Shown in pieces: positions 1 through 7,970 of a DNA stretch of 46,635 nucleotides. A model generated the notes under the pieces. That model was not told the origin of the DNA, did not search any database, and saw only the letters and a program-made list of their open reading frames with translations. The position numbers and the translations under genes are program-made. Source of the stretch: Bacillota bacterium (GTDB taxonomy: Bacteria; Bacillota; Clostridia; Lachnospirales; Lachnospiraceae); the NCBI GenBank assembly GCA_023450835.1, contig JAEXGM010000115.1:1-46635 (forward strand). The letters are read 5' to 3'. How positions within the stretch are numbered: position 1 is the first letter of the stretch; the number at the start of each line of letters is the position of its first letter.

Positions 1-123
1 AAACTGGTGAACGGAGAATTCCTCTCCTATGCAAAACATTTGGCACAGGAATTGCCTTTACCGGCTAAGAGTAAAACGGAAGGAAAGAAATACCTTGACT
101 ACTTTAAGAAAAACCTTTTATAA
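1..123 (+). CDS. C-terminal fragment of unidentified protein
   Basis: Frame 1 is open from the first base of the window to a TAA at 121-123 and encodes about 40 residues ending in KKYLDYFKKNLL. The start lies outside the window. The stretch is hydrophilic and lysine-rich and looks like a genuine protein end, but I do not recognise a family. It overlaps or abuts the next gene in the same direction, so it is probably the upstream member of the same operon. Confidence 0.5.
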   Translation, partial: KLVNGEFLSYAKHLAQELPLPAKSKTEGKKYLDYFKKNLL

Positions 124-1117
124 TTCGTTTTTTTCTCACATATATATAGAAAAAGAAGCTTATGATTATCCCATTACTAAAAAAATCCTTGACCGTTATC
201 AGGATGCCACGCTCATAGATATTAACCACTATAAGGATGTATTTAACCGAAGCGGTCAGGAATTCACAGCGCAGAAAAAAAGTCCTTCCCTAATCCTTGC
301 CAAAAGCCGCTCTTCCCTGCTTTATGAAGGGGCGCCTACCTGCCAGGACTTTGGAAATAAAGATTTCTACTATACTTCCTGTGTAATGAACTGTATTTAT
401 GACTGTGAGTATTGCTATTTGCAGGGGATGTATCCCAGTGCTAATATTGTTATATTCGTGAATTTAGAGGATACCTTCGCCGAACTGGAAGAACTGCTGA
501 AACTGAAGGACATTTACCTGTGTATCTCCTATGACACGGACCTGCTGGCCCTGGAGCCCTTCCTTGGGTTTGTAAAAACCTTTCATGCTTTTGCCAGGAC
601 CCATGAAGGACTAACCATAGAATGCCGTACCAAAAGTGCTTTTTCCGGCGTATTAAAAGAGCTTGCCCCTTTAAAGAATTTTATCTTTGCCTGGACCTTA
701 TCCCCTCCCGCTGTCAAAGAAGCTCTTGAGCATCATACACCACCCCTTTCACAGAGGATTGCAGCAATCAATACCGCTCTCGCTTTGGGATTTCCGGTGC
801 GTTTGTGCTTTGACCCTCTTTTAGCAGTGAAGAACTGGAAGGAAATGTATTCAGTATTCTTTTCAGAGGTATTTCAGAAGATTCCCGCAAACAGGATAAA
901 GGACGCAAGCCTTGGCTGCTTTCGGATTCCGAAAGATTTTTTGAAAATTATGCGTAAGCAGCGGGGAGACTCATTTATCCTGCAATATCCCTATACCAAC
1001 TCCTTTGGTGTCCTAAGTTATGAAAAAGCTCTTGCTGATGAAATGTTAGCCTTTTGCACTTTAGAGTTGACGAAATGGATAAAGGAGGATACTATTTATC
1101 TCTGGAAGGAGACATAA
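95..1117 (+). CDS. SPL-family radical SAM protein (spore photoproduct lyase-like)
   Basis: The protein resembles spore photoproduct lyase and its SPL-family relatives: a Phe/Tyr-rich N-terminus with a DYP motif, then a CxxxCxxC iron-sulfur motif (CIYDCEYC) followed directly by YLQG, the hallmark of SplB. The three cluster cysteines are near residues 100, 104 and 107, and a further Cys lies at 96. SplB repairs the thymine dimer of UV-irradiated spores in a SAM-dependent reaction; SPL-family paralogues are uncharacterised, so the substrate is inferred. The start is unclear. An ATG at 29 would overlap the previous gene by 95 bases and adds an Arg-rich tail atypical of the family. A TTG at 95 has AGGAAAG 8 bases upstream and is preferred. 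The downstream SDR gene begins immediately after the stop, indicating an operon. Confidence 0.75.
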   Translation: MTTLRKTFYNSFFSHIYIEKEAYDYPITKKILDRYQDATLIDINHYKDVFNRSGQEFTAQKKSPSLILAKSRSSLLYEGAPTCQDFGNKDFYYTSCVMNCIYDCEYCYLQGMYPSANIVIFVNLEDTFAELEELLKLKDIYLCISYDTDLLALEPFLGFVKTFHAFARTHEGLTIECRTKSAFSGVLKELAPLKNFIFAWTLSPPAVKEALEHHTPPLSQRIAAINTALALGFPVRLCFDPLLAVKNWKEMYSVFFSEVFQKIPANRIKDASLGCFRIPKDFLKIMRKQRGDSFILQYPYTNSFGVLSYEKALADEMLAFCTLELTKWIKEDTIYLWKET

Positions 1118-1837
1118 GTGAACGATATGAAAACAGCCATAGTGACCGGCGCCTCCTCCGGTATCGGTCTTAAAATCACAGAAATGCTGCTGGAACTGAA
1201 TTACCAGGTGTACGGTTTGGGCAGAAATTTTGTACAAAATACAATAGATAACAGCAATTTTCATCCTGTTGCCTGTGATATTACCAACCTTGCCCTGCTG
1301 ACGGAACATATCCGGAAAATACAAAAGCAGGCAGAAATACAGCTGCTGGTCAATAATGCAGGCGTTGGATATTTTGGTCCCCATGAAGAATTAAATCAGA
1401 AAAAAATTCATGAGATGGTCTCGGTTAACGTGGAAGTGCCTATGCTGCTTTGTCAGCTTTTACTCAGGGATTTAAAAAAACATAAAGGAATTATTATAAA
1501 CATATCCTCCGTTACCGCAAGCAAAAGCAATACCCACGGCTGTGCCTACGGTGCCACAAAGGCGGCACTTACAAGCTTTTCCGCAAGTCTCTTTGATGAG
1601 GTGAGAAAGTACGGGGTCCGGGTATGCACCATTCATCCGGATATGACGAAAAGTAATTTTTACCGGAATGCAGACTTTAAGGAGGGTGAAACACCCGATA
1701 CTTACCTACTGCCTGAAGAAGTGGCAGATGCCGTCCATATGATGATAACCGGCAGAGAGGGACTAGTGGTCACGGAAATCACTCTAAAACCCCAGCTGCA
1801 CCGTATACAAAAAATAAATGATAGGAGAAAATCATGA
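1118..1837 (+). CDS. Short-chain dehydrogenase/reductase (SDR)
   Basis: This is a classical SDR of 239 residues, a cytoplasmic NAD(P)-dependent oxidoreductase. It has the nucleotide-binding TGASSGIG motif near residue 10, the NNAG motif in the middle, and the catalytic Ser with a YGATK motif (YxxxK). The substrate cannot be predicted; relatives include 3-oxoacyl-ACP reductases and many unassigned enzymes. The start is GTG at 1118, six bases after GGAAGGAG (1104-1111); the ATG at 1127 is too far from that site. The gene starts at the base after the SPL stop and its own stop overlaps the next ATG (ATGA), so the three genes are translationally coupled. An SDR between an SPL-like enzyme and a MraY-like transferase suggests a shared but unknown pathway. 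Confidence 0.85.
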   Translation: MNDMKTAIVTGASSGIGLKITEMLLELNYQVYGLGRNFVQNTIDNSNFHPVACDITNLALLTEHIRKIQKQAEIQLLVNNAGVGYFGPHEELNQKKIHEMVSVNVEVPMLLCQLLLRDLKKHKGIIINISSVTASKSNTHGCAYGATKAALTSFSASLFDEVRKYGVRVCTIHPDMTKSNFYRNADFKEGETPDTYLLPEEVADAVHMMITGREGLVVTEITLKPQLHRIQKINDRRKS

Positions 1838-2799
1838 TAACATTGCTTAATACACATTTCGATCACAGAATGACAGCTTTAATCGGTATCCTCTTTACCT
1901 ATGCCGCTACTTTTATCTTATTAAAATTCGGTACAGGTATTCTGCCAAGAGACGGCGGCCGTGAATTTGCTCATGACGGAAAGCTCTCTCAGGGAAAGCC
2001 AAGGGGCGCCGGTTTCCTCTTTATTCTTACCTTTGCTGTCTCTGCTCTCCTGTTTCTGCCCATATCCACAGACGAACTGATTTATATTATTATGCTCTTA
2101 GCTGCCATGCTGACAGGATTCTTAGATGATTGTTCCAAAAACCCATGGGGAGAATTAAAGAAAGGTCTTCTTGACCTTGCCATTGCCATAACGACTGCTA
2201 TTACCTATGTAAATTTTAACTCCTCCACCTTTGAGATACCTTTTATGAGCAATCCGGTAACTATTCCGCCTGTGCTTTTCGTTGTCTTAGCCACCGTATT
2301 AATCTGGGTATCCATTAATGTGACCAACTGTTCAGACGGTGTTGACGGATTATCCGGTACTCTGTCTGTCATTACGCTATTGACCATATTCGGCATAGGA
2401 AGATTAAAGGGAATGGACCCTAACGATACTTATATGTTATTAATTATGGTTTCCTGTATTATGAGTTACCTGTGGTTCAATGCCACGCCAAGCCTTATGA
2501 TGATGGGTGATGCCGGCTCCAGGGCATTAGGTTTTTTTATCGCCGTAGCCATCTTAAAGACGGGCAGTCCCCTGCTTTATATACCGGTAGCCTTTATGCT
2601 TATCTTAGACGGCGGCCTTGGACTGGTAAAGGTATCTCTTATCCGGTTCTTAAAGATTCATATTTTAAAGAATACCCTTACTCCCATACATGACCATGTA
2701 AGGAAAAAACTTGGCTGGTCAAATACTCAGGTAGTATTCAAATTTGCTATTATTCAGGTGCTTATTTCCTTTACTTTGATTTGGCTCCTGCTTTCATAA
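1834..2799 (+). CDS. MraY-like phospho-sugar transferase (polyprenyl-phosphate acceptor)
   Basis: This 321-residue polytopic membrane protein belongs to the MraY/WecA family, which transfers a phospho-sugar (in MraY, phospho-MurNAc-pentapeptide) from a UDP donor to undecaprenyl phosphate. Visible family features are a GKLSQGKPRGAG loop near the N-terminus, LDD (the Mg-binding Asp pair), NCSDGVDGLSG (NxxDGxDG), MMMGDAGSRALG and about ten membrane segments. The usual MraY HHHFE-type loop is replaced by IHDHVRKKLGW. It sits outside a mur/dcw cluster, next to SPL-like and SDR genes, so it is probably a paralogue rather than the housekeeping MraY. It overlaps the SDR gene by four bases. Its stop overlaps the convergent ftsX stop by six bases, with no room for a terminator. 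Confidence 0.8.
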   Translation: MITLLNTHFDHRMTALIGILFTYAATFILLKFGTGILPRDGGREFAHDGKLSQGKPRGAGFLFILTFAVSALLFLPISTDELIYIIMLLAAMLTGFLDDCSKNPWGELKKGLLDLAIAITTAITYVNFNSSTFEIPFMSNPVTIPPVLFVVLATVLIWVSINVTNCSDGVDGLSGTLSVITLLTIFGIGRLKGMDPNDTYMLLIMVSCIMSYLWFNATPSLMMMGDAGSRALGFFIAVAILKTGSPLLYIPVAFMLILDGGLGLVKVSLIRFLKIHILKNTLTPIHDHVRKKLGWSNTQVVFKFAIIQVLISFTLIWLLLS

Positions 2800-3699
2800 C
2801 CGCTTCCTTCCATTTCTTTTGGCGGAAACCGAAGGAACACCAATCAAACTTACAATTAGTCCTAACGCTGTGCTGTAACTAATCAGGACTACAGTAATAA
2901 AACGTGACATTTCTTCTCTGTCCGGCAACGGAAGAAAAGGGACGTCCAGATTCAAACCGGTATAAATAGAACGGATAACCGCATTAATTACCAGAGAGGT
3001 AAGTACTCCGCCTGCCAGATTAAATAATACGCCATAAAGAACATAAGGGATGCCGATAAAGACTTCCGATGCTCCAAGGAGCCTTAAGGTCTTAATCTGC
3101 TCCCTGTTTTTATTTATCCCCTGTCTTATCATATGGGATAAGATAATAAAAGAAGTTAAGCTGACCGCTACTAGCACGAACAGGCTGATACGTCCTGTAA
3201 AGTCCGAAACTCCTTTGATTCTCTTTAGAACTTCCTGATTATCTCTGACATAATCCACACCCGGAATTGTCTTAATACGCTCTACGACCCCTTTTGTATC
3301 TTTCAGAGAAACATTCACTTCAATAAAAGGGTCCAGCGGATTCTCTTCGAAAACACTCAGGATAGCCGCATCTTCCTTCAACAGACCTTCCATTCGCCTG
3401 TACGCTTCATCCTTATCAATGATTACTGCCTTTCGTACCCCTGAAGTGGATTCAATATCCTTTAATATACCACTCATATCTTTCGCGGCTTCCTGTGAAG
3501 GATACACATTGACTTCTGCTTCTTCTTTTAAGCCCTCTACCAATTCCTTTGCAGCTCCGGAACCTGTCAGCATAAGTCCCAGCAGCATAAGCAAAAGTAC
3601 TGTTCCGATTAAAGATACCAAATTACCCGCTAACTGTCCCTTAAACAGCAGAACAGTTTCTTTCAGGAAGTATCCTGTATTCTTAAGATGTTTTTTCAT
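2794..3699 (-). CDS. ftsX: Cell division ABC transporter permease FtsX
   Basis: This is a 301-residue FtsX: one N-terminal membrane segment, an extracellular domain of about 110 residues, then three C-terminal membrane segments with the family motif REQIKTLRLLGAS. FtsX pairs with the ATPase FtsE. In Firmicutes the complex does not transport substrate but transmits ATP hydrolysis to extracellular peptidoglycan hydrolases such as PcsB or CwlO. It lies 21 bases downstream of ftsE, with AAAGGAAGG as ribosome site. The upstream coiled-coil gene is the likely extracellular partner. The end overlaps the convergent MraY-like gene. Confidence 0.9.
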   Translation of the reverse strand: MKKHLKNTGYFLKETVLLFKGQLAGNLVSLIGTVLLLMLLGLMLTGSGAAKELVEGLKEEAEVNVYPSQEAAKDMSGILKDIESTSGVRKAVIIDKDEAYRRMEGLLKEDAAILSVFEENPLDPFIEVNVSLKDTKGVVERIKTIPGVDYVRDNQEVLKRIKGVSDFTGRISLFVLVAVSLTSFIILSHMIRQGINKNREQIKTLRLLGASEVFIGIPYVLYGVLFNLAGGVLTSLVINAVIRSIYTGLNLDVPFLPLPDREEMSRFITVVLISYSTALGLIVSLIGVPSVSAKRNGRKRL

Positions 3700-3720
3700 C
3701 CTGGCAATCCTTCCTTTCTG

Positions 3721-4413
3721 TTACCTGCTATCTTGAGGCACCGGTACAGCCTTTCTTTCGATACTCATTCTCCCTCTCTCCATCCGGATATGTACAAACT
3801 TTTTATCTTCCGGCAGTAAATGGGCCGCATGGGTGGTAATAATAACAGTAGTATTTTCTTTCTGAAAGGAAGCGAGAAGATTCAATATATTAAGTGCATT
3901 TTCCTGGTCCAAATTGCCGGTAGGCTCGTCTGCCAGAATGAAGGAAGGTTTTCTGACCACTGCTCTTGCGATGGCAACTCTCTGTGCTTCTCCAAAGGAG
4001 AGCTGTTCCACTTTTGCACAGGCTTTTTGTGAAAGCCCGACTTTATCCAATGCTTCCAATGCCGCATCCTTAATTCTACAATCGTAGTCTTCTAAGAATC
4101 GTAATCCCAGCATCACATTCTCAAGGGCCGTACGGTTCTCTATCAGCCGGAATTCCTGAAATACCGGCCCAACGGATTGACGGTACGCCCTAAGTTTTTT
4201 TCTTCCCATATCCGCAGTTGCTGTCTCATCTATGATAATCTCACCCGTACTGGGCAGTTCCATTCCCATTAACAGTTTTAAGAAACTGGTCTTTCCTGAA
4301 CCGCTTGGGCCAGTAAGAAAAACAAGTTTTCCTTCTGCCAATTCTACATTTACATTATCAAGTGCCTTGGTTCCATCCTGATAAATGAGAGAAACATCTT
4401 TTGCTGCTATCAT
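3721..4413 (-). CDS. ftsE: Cell division ATP-binding protein FtsE
   Basis: This is a 230-residue ABC ATPase with Walker A GPSGSGKTS, a Q-loop region (VFQEFRL), signature LSFGEAQRVAIARA, Walker B FILADEPTGNLD and the H-loop ITTHA. The usual LSGGE signature is LSFGE here, a modest deviation. The assignment to FtsE rather than a generic transporter rests on the adjacent FtsX downstream and the VFQEFRLIENRTALENV segment typical of FtsE. It acts at the inner face of the membrane. GGAAAGGA precedes the ATG. Confidence 0.9.
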   Translation of the reverse strand: MIAAKDVSLIYQDGTKALDNVNVELAEGKLVFLTGPSGSGKTSFLKLLMGMELPSTGEIIIDETATADMGRKKLRAYRQSVGPVFQEFRLIENRTALENVMLGLRFLEDYDCRIKDAALEALDKVGLSQKACAKVEQLSFGEAQRVAIARAVVRKPSFILADEPTGNLDQENALNILNLLASFQKENTTVIITTHAAHLLPEDKKFVHIRMERGRMSIERKAVPVPQDSR

Positions 4414-4443
4414 GTGTCTTCCTTTCCCCTTGTCTTCTTAGTG

Positions 4444-5556
4444 TTATAGCTCCGGCCTTAAGGTAAACTCCATTACCCCTTCTCTTAGCTGTATCTTCTC
4501 CAGCTTTACCTTAAATCGCAGATTTTGAAGTAAAGAAGAAAGGTCAATTACGGGGAACCCCTCCGGAAACAGCTCTTTTACCGCACCTTCTTCCAGAGGT
4601 AACTCATAATAGGTCCCGCCATCAATCTTAAAAACCAAAGAAGACGCATCTTTAATCTCAAAGGTTCCGGTAAGTGTCAATGACCATTCCGGTACCTGCA
4701 TTACTGCCTTTCCCTCTTCAAACAGAAATGCCATTGGTGTTAATGCTTCGTTTAGCTTGTCTGCTTTTAATTCTCCGCTTATCTTCAATAAGTCAATATG
4801 TAAATTCAAATCCCTGTCGGTGATGGTTCCATTCTGCATTTTTTCTTCAAAATCCTTTACAAAGCCCTCTTTAAAATAACTCTTCGCTGATTCCCAGGAT
4901 GCTTTTAAAAGCTCAAGCTGGCTTTCATAATGATTTCTTTCTTCTTTCAGGGATGCCAAAAATTCCTCCTGACTTTTCTTTAATGCTTTCTGCTTTTCTA
5001 TCTGAATAGAAAGATTCTCTTTCTCCTTCTCCAGCTCTTCTATCTTATCCGCCAGTTTTTTCTTCTCCTTGGCCAGTTTTTTCTCATTCTCCTTTAAATC
5101 GGAAAGCAGTTTATTCACACCTCTGGTCAAGTCTCTGACGATATTCACAGACCGGATAAAAGTTTTTAAATCTCCGGAACTTAATATTGCATCCAGATAG
5201 GAAGCAGTTCCTTTCCTCTCATAAGCCGCCAGTATCTTTCCAAGACTGTCTCTTTGTTTATTGTATAAACCGGCAGTTCTAAGAGCTTCACTTTCAAGCT
5301 TCTCTTTCTCAGTGTTTAACTGTTCTATTACTTTTTCCGTTTCAACTTCCTGCTTTTGCAATTCCTCTTGCTTTTGGTTGATGGTAAACAGGAGCTCAAG
5401 GTTCTTCTTTTCTTCTTCGCTAATCTGAAGTACCTTATCCTCAGTTTCCTTCACCTTTGATGTCTCGCCAAAAGTCTGTATTTTAAACAGCGGCAAAAGG
5501 ATTAAGATTACCGCCATAACACTTGCTGCAATACGGATTGTATTTCTTTTCCTCAT
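4444..5556 (-). CDS. Secreted coiled-coil protein, probable FtsEX partner
   Basis: This 370-residue protein has an N-terminal signal or anchor segment (after MRKRNTIRI), a long Glu/Lys-rich coiled coil over roughly residues 35-235, and a C-terminal domain of about 130 residues that looks beta-rich. The coiled coil resembles the N-terminal part of PcsB, CwlO and EnvC, which dock on FtsX. Unlike them it has no recognisable CHAP, NlpC/P60 or M23 hydrolase domain. It lies 30 bases upstream of ftsE in the same direction. The ATG at 5556 is preferred because GGAAAGG is 11 bases upstream; the alternative GTG at 5568 would touch that site. Partnership with FtsEX is inferred from gene order and architecture. 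Confidence 0.7.
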   Translation of the reverse strand: MRKRNTIRIAASVMAVILILLPLFKIQTFGETSKVKETEDKVLQISEEEKKNLELLFTINQKQEELQKQEVETEKVIEQLNTEKEKLESEALRTAGLYNKQRDSLGKILAAYERKGTASYLDAILSSGDLKTFIRSVNIVRDLTRGVNKLLSDLKENEKKLAKEKKKLADKIEELEKEKENLSIQIEKQKALKKSQEEFLASLKEERNHYESQLELLKASWESAKSYFKEGFVKDFEEKMQNGTITDRDLNLHIDLLKISGELKADKLNEALTPMAFLFEEGKAVMQVPEWSLTLTGTFEIKDASSLVFKIDGGTYYELPLEEGAVKELFPEGFPVIDLSSLLQNLRFKVKLEKIQLREGVMEFTLRPEL

Positions 5557-5600
5557 GCCAAGCCACACCTTTCCAACGCACTTTTATATATTTTAGCTTA

Positions 5601-5636
5601 ACATAAAAAATTCCCTTCAAGGGGAATTTTTTATGT
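5601..5636 (-). terminator. Perfect palindromic terminator
   Basis: A perfect 15-base-pair inverted repeat (5601-5615 with 5622-5636) has a six-base loop. Its arm is GGG/CCC next to the loop followed by AT-rich sequence ending in a T run on either strand, so it can act in both directions. On the minus strand it follows the 34-residue gene and separates it from the coiled-coil/ftsEX operon. Confidence 0.8.
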
Positions 5637-5651
5637 CTGTTATTCCGTTCG

Positions 5652-5756
5652 TTATTTTGTCTTTTTCGAAGAAGCGGCTGAGGAAGAAGCCTGAGGTGCG
5701 GACTTCTCTGAGCCTTGTTTTTTCTTAGGTGCTTTCTTTGGATTCTTATCTCCCAT
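5652..5756 (-). CDS. Small basic Lys/Ser/Ala-rich protein (34 aa)
   Basis: A short open frame starts MGDKNPKKAPKKK and ends SSKKTK. Its ATG follows a near-perfect AGGAGGTG ribosome site (spacing about 6), preceded by a consensus promoter at 5798-5826 and followed by a perfect hairpin terminator. Together these make it a real, probably well-expressed, monocistronic gene. The product is 34 residues, highly basic and lysine-rich at the N-terminus, Ser/Ala-rich at the C-terminus, with no membrane segment. Similar tiny lysine-rich hypothetical proteins are common in Clostridia. Function unknown; nucleic-acid or membrane-surface binding would fit the charge but is speculation. Confidence 0.75.
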   Translation of the reverse strand: MGDKNPKKAPKKKQGSEKSAPQASSSAASSKKTK

Positions 5757-5797
5757 CTGTTTCACCTCCTAACTAAATACCTTTCTGACCTGTAATT

Positions 5798-5826
5798 ATT
5801 GTATTGTATTTTCCACTTATTGTCAA
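5798..5826 (-). promoter_or_regulatory. Sigma-A promoter of the 34-aa gene
   Basis: On the minus strand TTGACA (5821-5826) and TACAAT (5798-5803) are separated by exactly 17 bases. The -10 box is about 40 bases upstream of the small gene's start codon. Confidence 0.75.
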
Positions 5827-6000
5827 TTCTTTCCTTTGTCCAGTTATTATCTATAATTATATCCCATTCTTTACCTTTCGTCAAAATATTTATTATAATA
5901 TGCTTATTTTTTCTTTTATTAGTTTATATAGAGCCTTTTTTCTGTAATCTCTGACTTAACCTCCTATATTACCAGTTCACAAGTACTCAAATTGTTACAT
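5827..6000. other. AT-rich intergenic stretch, nothing recognised
   Basis: This is an AT-rich gap between the promoter of the 34-residue gene and the terminator of the sugar isomerase gene. No open frame with a ribosome site and no clear repeat or RNA structure was seen. Confidence 0.6.
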
Positions 6001-6045
6001 AAATAAAAACTGCTAAACAACTCATTTCATAGAGCCATTTAGCAG
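6001..6045 (-). terminator. Intrinsic terminator of the sugar isomerase gene
   Basis: On the minus strand CTGCTAAA (6038-6045) pairs with TTTAGCAG (6010-6017), with further pairing inside, followed by TTTTTATTT. It begins 17 bases after the stop codon of the isomerase/epimerase gene. Confidence 0.8.
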
Positions 6046-6061
6046 CATATTTATAGCAATA

Positions 6062-6784
6062 TTACAATAACTTTTTCAAATACTCAATACTTCTTCCAAT
6101 ATCACTGATACCATCGGGAACCGGATGGTCATTTTCTACGATTATCTGCTCTAACCCAATGTTTTTTGCCATAGCAACGATACCTTTTACATTATTATAG
6201 CCTTCACCCACAGCAAGGGGATGTCCTTCAAAGTCTCCGTCCTTTAAGTGAATAAGTGCGATTTCTTTCTCATGTTCCTTTATATAAGCACAAGGTTCTA
6301 CTCCCGCATGGAATACCCAGAAGGTATCAAGCTCCAGTCTTACAGTTTCCCTGATAAGATCCATAGGCACTCTTCCGTCAGGCAGTTTTACAAATTCATG
6401 AGAATGGTTATGATACAGTAATTCCATTCCATTTTCTTTAATTACTTCTCTTGCATTCTGCAGGACACTTATGAGTTCATCCATCTCCTCCGGAGTAGAG
6501 GTCGGTGCATAGGCTAAGATAATATAAGGTATTCCCAGGGTCTTATGATAGCTTATGGTCTCTTCCAGATGTGATTTCAGGTTATCCAGGCTCTGATGGC
6601 TGGAAATAGGTGTCAGGCCCAGTTCCTTTAAATAATCTCTTAATTCCTCTGCTTTCAGATCGGAAAAACCGGCAAACTCCACCTGCTCATATCCCAGTTC
6701 CTTCACAGCTTTAATAACCCCTTTGAACTCCTCGCCATTTTTATAAGAGTCACGGATAGTATATAGTTGTAAGCCCTTTTGCAT
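6062..6784 (-). CDS. Sugar phosphate isomerase/epimerase (xylose isomerase-like TIM barrel)
   Basis: This 240-residue protein matches the AP-endonuclease/xylose-isomerase-like TIM barrel family (IolE/IolI/hydroxypyruvate isomerase type). It begins with QLYTIRD and carries the metal and substrate residues of the family: LYHNHSHEF, LELDTFW, IHLKDGD and VENDHP. Members isomerise or epimerise small sugars or inositol derivatives in the cytoplasm; the exact substrate cannot be read from sequence. The ATG follows AAGGAGGA. It is transcribed divergently from an AraC-type regulator 191 bases away, which makes that regulator its likely controller. It has its own terminator. Confidence 0.8.
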   Translation of the reverse strand: MQKGLQLYTIRDSYKNGEEFKGVIKAVKELGYEQVEFAGFSDLKAEELRDYLKELGLTPISSHQSLDNLKSHLEETISYHKTLGIPYIILAYAPTSTPEEMDELISVLQNAREVIKENGMELLYHNHSHEFVKLPDGRVPMDLIRETVRLELDTFWVFHAGVEPCAYIKEHEKEIALIHLKDGDFEGHPLAVGEGYNNVKGIVAMAKNIGLEQIIVENDHPVPDGISDIGRSIEYLKKLL

Positions 6785-6875
6785 TTTACAAATCCTCCTT
6801 CATTTATTTGCCAGCAGAAAAAATGTCACTTCTGCAGACAACATGATTATGTCAGTTATTGCTGTGCATTACTAT

Positions 6876-6904
6876 TTGTATTATGTTCACTTTTACATTA
6901 TAAT
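6876..6904 (+). promoter_or_regulatory. Putative promoter of the AraC-type gene
   Basis: TTGTAT (6876-6881) and a perfect TATAAT (6899-6904) are 17 bases apart. The predicted transcription start near 6911 leaves about 65 bases of leader before the ATG at 6976, and makes the ATG at 6919 an unlikely start. Confidence 0.6.
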
Positions 6905-6975
6905 AGTATAAAAGTTATATGTCGTGCCAGATGATGGTATTCTTATGTCAAAAAATGCTGCAAAGGAATATTCCA

Positions 6976-7815
6976 ATGAAAACGAAAAGCAAAAGTGAAG
7001 TAAGCCGCTACCGAGGTGATACCTCCTACGAATATATGAGAGACAGCAAGCAGACCTTTAACTGCTGGGAGGCGGTCAATAACAAATTCTGGCCCCATTT
7101 TCACAGCAGTATTGAACTGATTTATGTAACGGAAGGGGAATTAAAGGTTACCCTGAACAGCCAGCTCTACTGTCTTCATGAGAACCAGATTTTTATTATT
7201 CCAAGTTATTATATCCACAGTTATGATACGGAAAATCACTCAAAAGCTTATATTGCAATCATTCCGCTGGATTCCATCCCTTCCTACAAAACACAGCTTG
7301 CGAAAAAGACTTTTGTGAAGTCCCTGATTGATAATTCGCCCAATACAAAAGAATTGCTGCATTTATTTAAAACTTTATGTTTATATGATACAGATAGCAG
7401 TGAAGCAATAACCGCCGGCATCCGAAAAGGTTATTCTTATGCTCTCTTAGGACTTTTGATTAAAGAGAGCGGGCTGACGGAAACAGAAAATAGCAGAACG
7501 ATTTCTCTGGCACAGGAGATTCTTATATTCCTGCAGAATAATTACCTAAAGCCGCTTAAACTGGAGGAAACGGCAGCACACTTTGGTTACAGCAAGAGCC
7601 GGTTTTCCCATATTTTTAATGAATATTTTGACTGTTCTCTGGTAGATTATATAAACGGTTTAAGAAGCAGGCATGCTCTAAAGCTCTTACAGGATACCAA
7701 TGATACCGTAACGGATATTGCCCTCTCCTGTGGATTTGACAGTACAAGGACTTTTTACCGGGCTTTTTACAAGGCTTTTGGCTGTACCCCTGGTGATTAC
7801 CGCAATAGTATGTAA
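6976..7815 (+). CDS. AraC-family transcriptional regulator with cupin sensor domain
   Basis: This is a 279-residue regulator. The N-terminal half is a cupin/AraC ligand-binding domain (FWPHFHSSIELIYV and PSYYIHSY). The last 95 residues or so are a double helix-turn-helix AraC domain with LEETAAHFGYSKSRFSHIF and TDIALSCGFDSTRTFYRAF. Such proteins bind DNA near a sugar-gene promoter and respond to a carbohydrate. The start at 6976 is chosen because AAAGGA lies 8-9 bases upstream; the ATG at 6919 has no such site and adds 19 atypical residues. It is divergent from the isomerase/epimerase gene, its probable target. Confidence 0.85.
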   Translation: MKTKSKSEVSRYRGDTSYEYMRDSKQTFNCWEAVNNKFWPHFHSSIELIYVTEGELKVTLNSQLYCLHENQIFIIPSYYIHSYDTENHSKAYIAIIPLDSIPSYKTQLAKKTFVKSLIDNSPNTKELLHLFKTLCLYDTDSSEAITAGIRKGYSYALLGLLIKESGLTETENSRTISLAQEILIFLQNNYLKPLKLEETAAHFGYSKSRFSHIFNEYFDCSLVDYINGLRSRHALKLLQDTNDTVTDIALSCGFDSTRTFYRAFYKAFGCTPGDYRNSM

Positions 7816-7838
7816 TGATTTTGTCACACAAACTTAAT

Positions 7839-7867
7839 TTGAAACCTATCTGCTTCACTGGTATAAT
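7839..7867 (+). promoter_or_regulatory. Sigma-A promoter of the WG-repeat lipoprotein gene
   Basis: TTGAAA (7839-7844) and TATAAT (7862-7867) are 17 bases apart, about 100 bases upstream of the lipoprotein start. Confidence 0.75.
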
Positions 7868-7970
7868 ATAATTAGTGTATAGAGTCCTTTAGAATATGTT
7901 GATATTAATTAACGCCAACCAAACATTAAATCATAAAGAAAAAATGAAGAAGACTACAAGGAGAAGCTGT

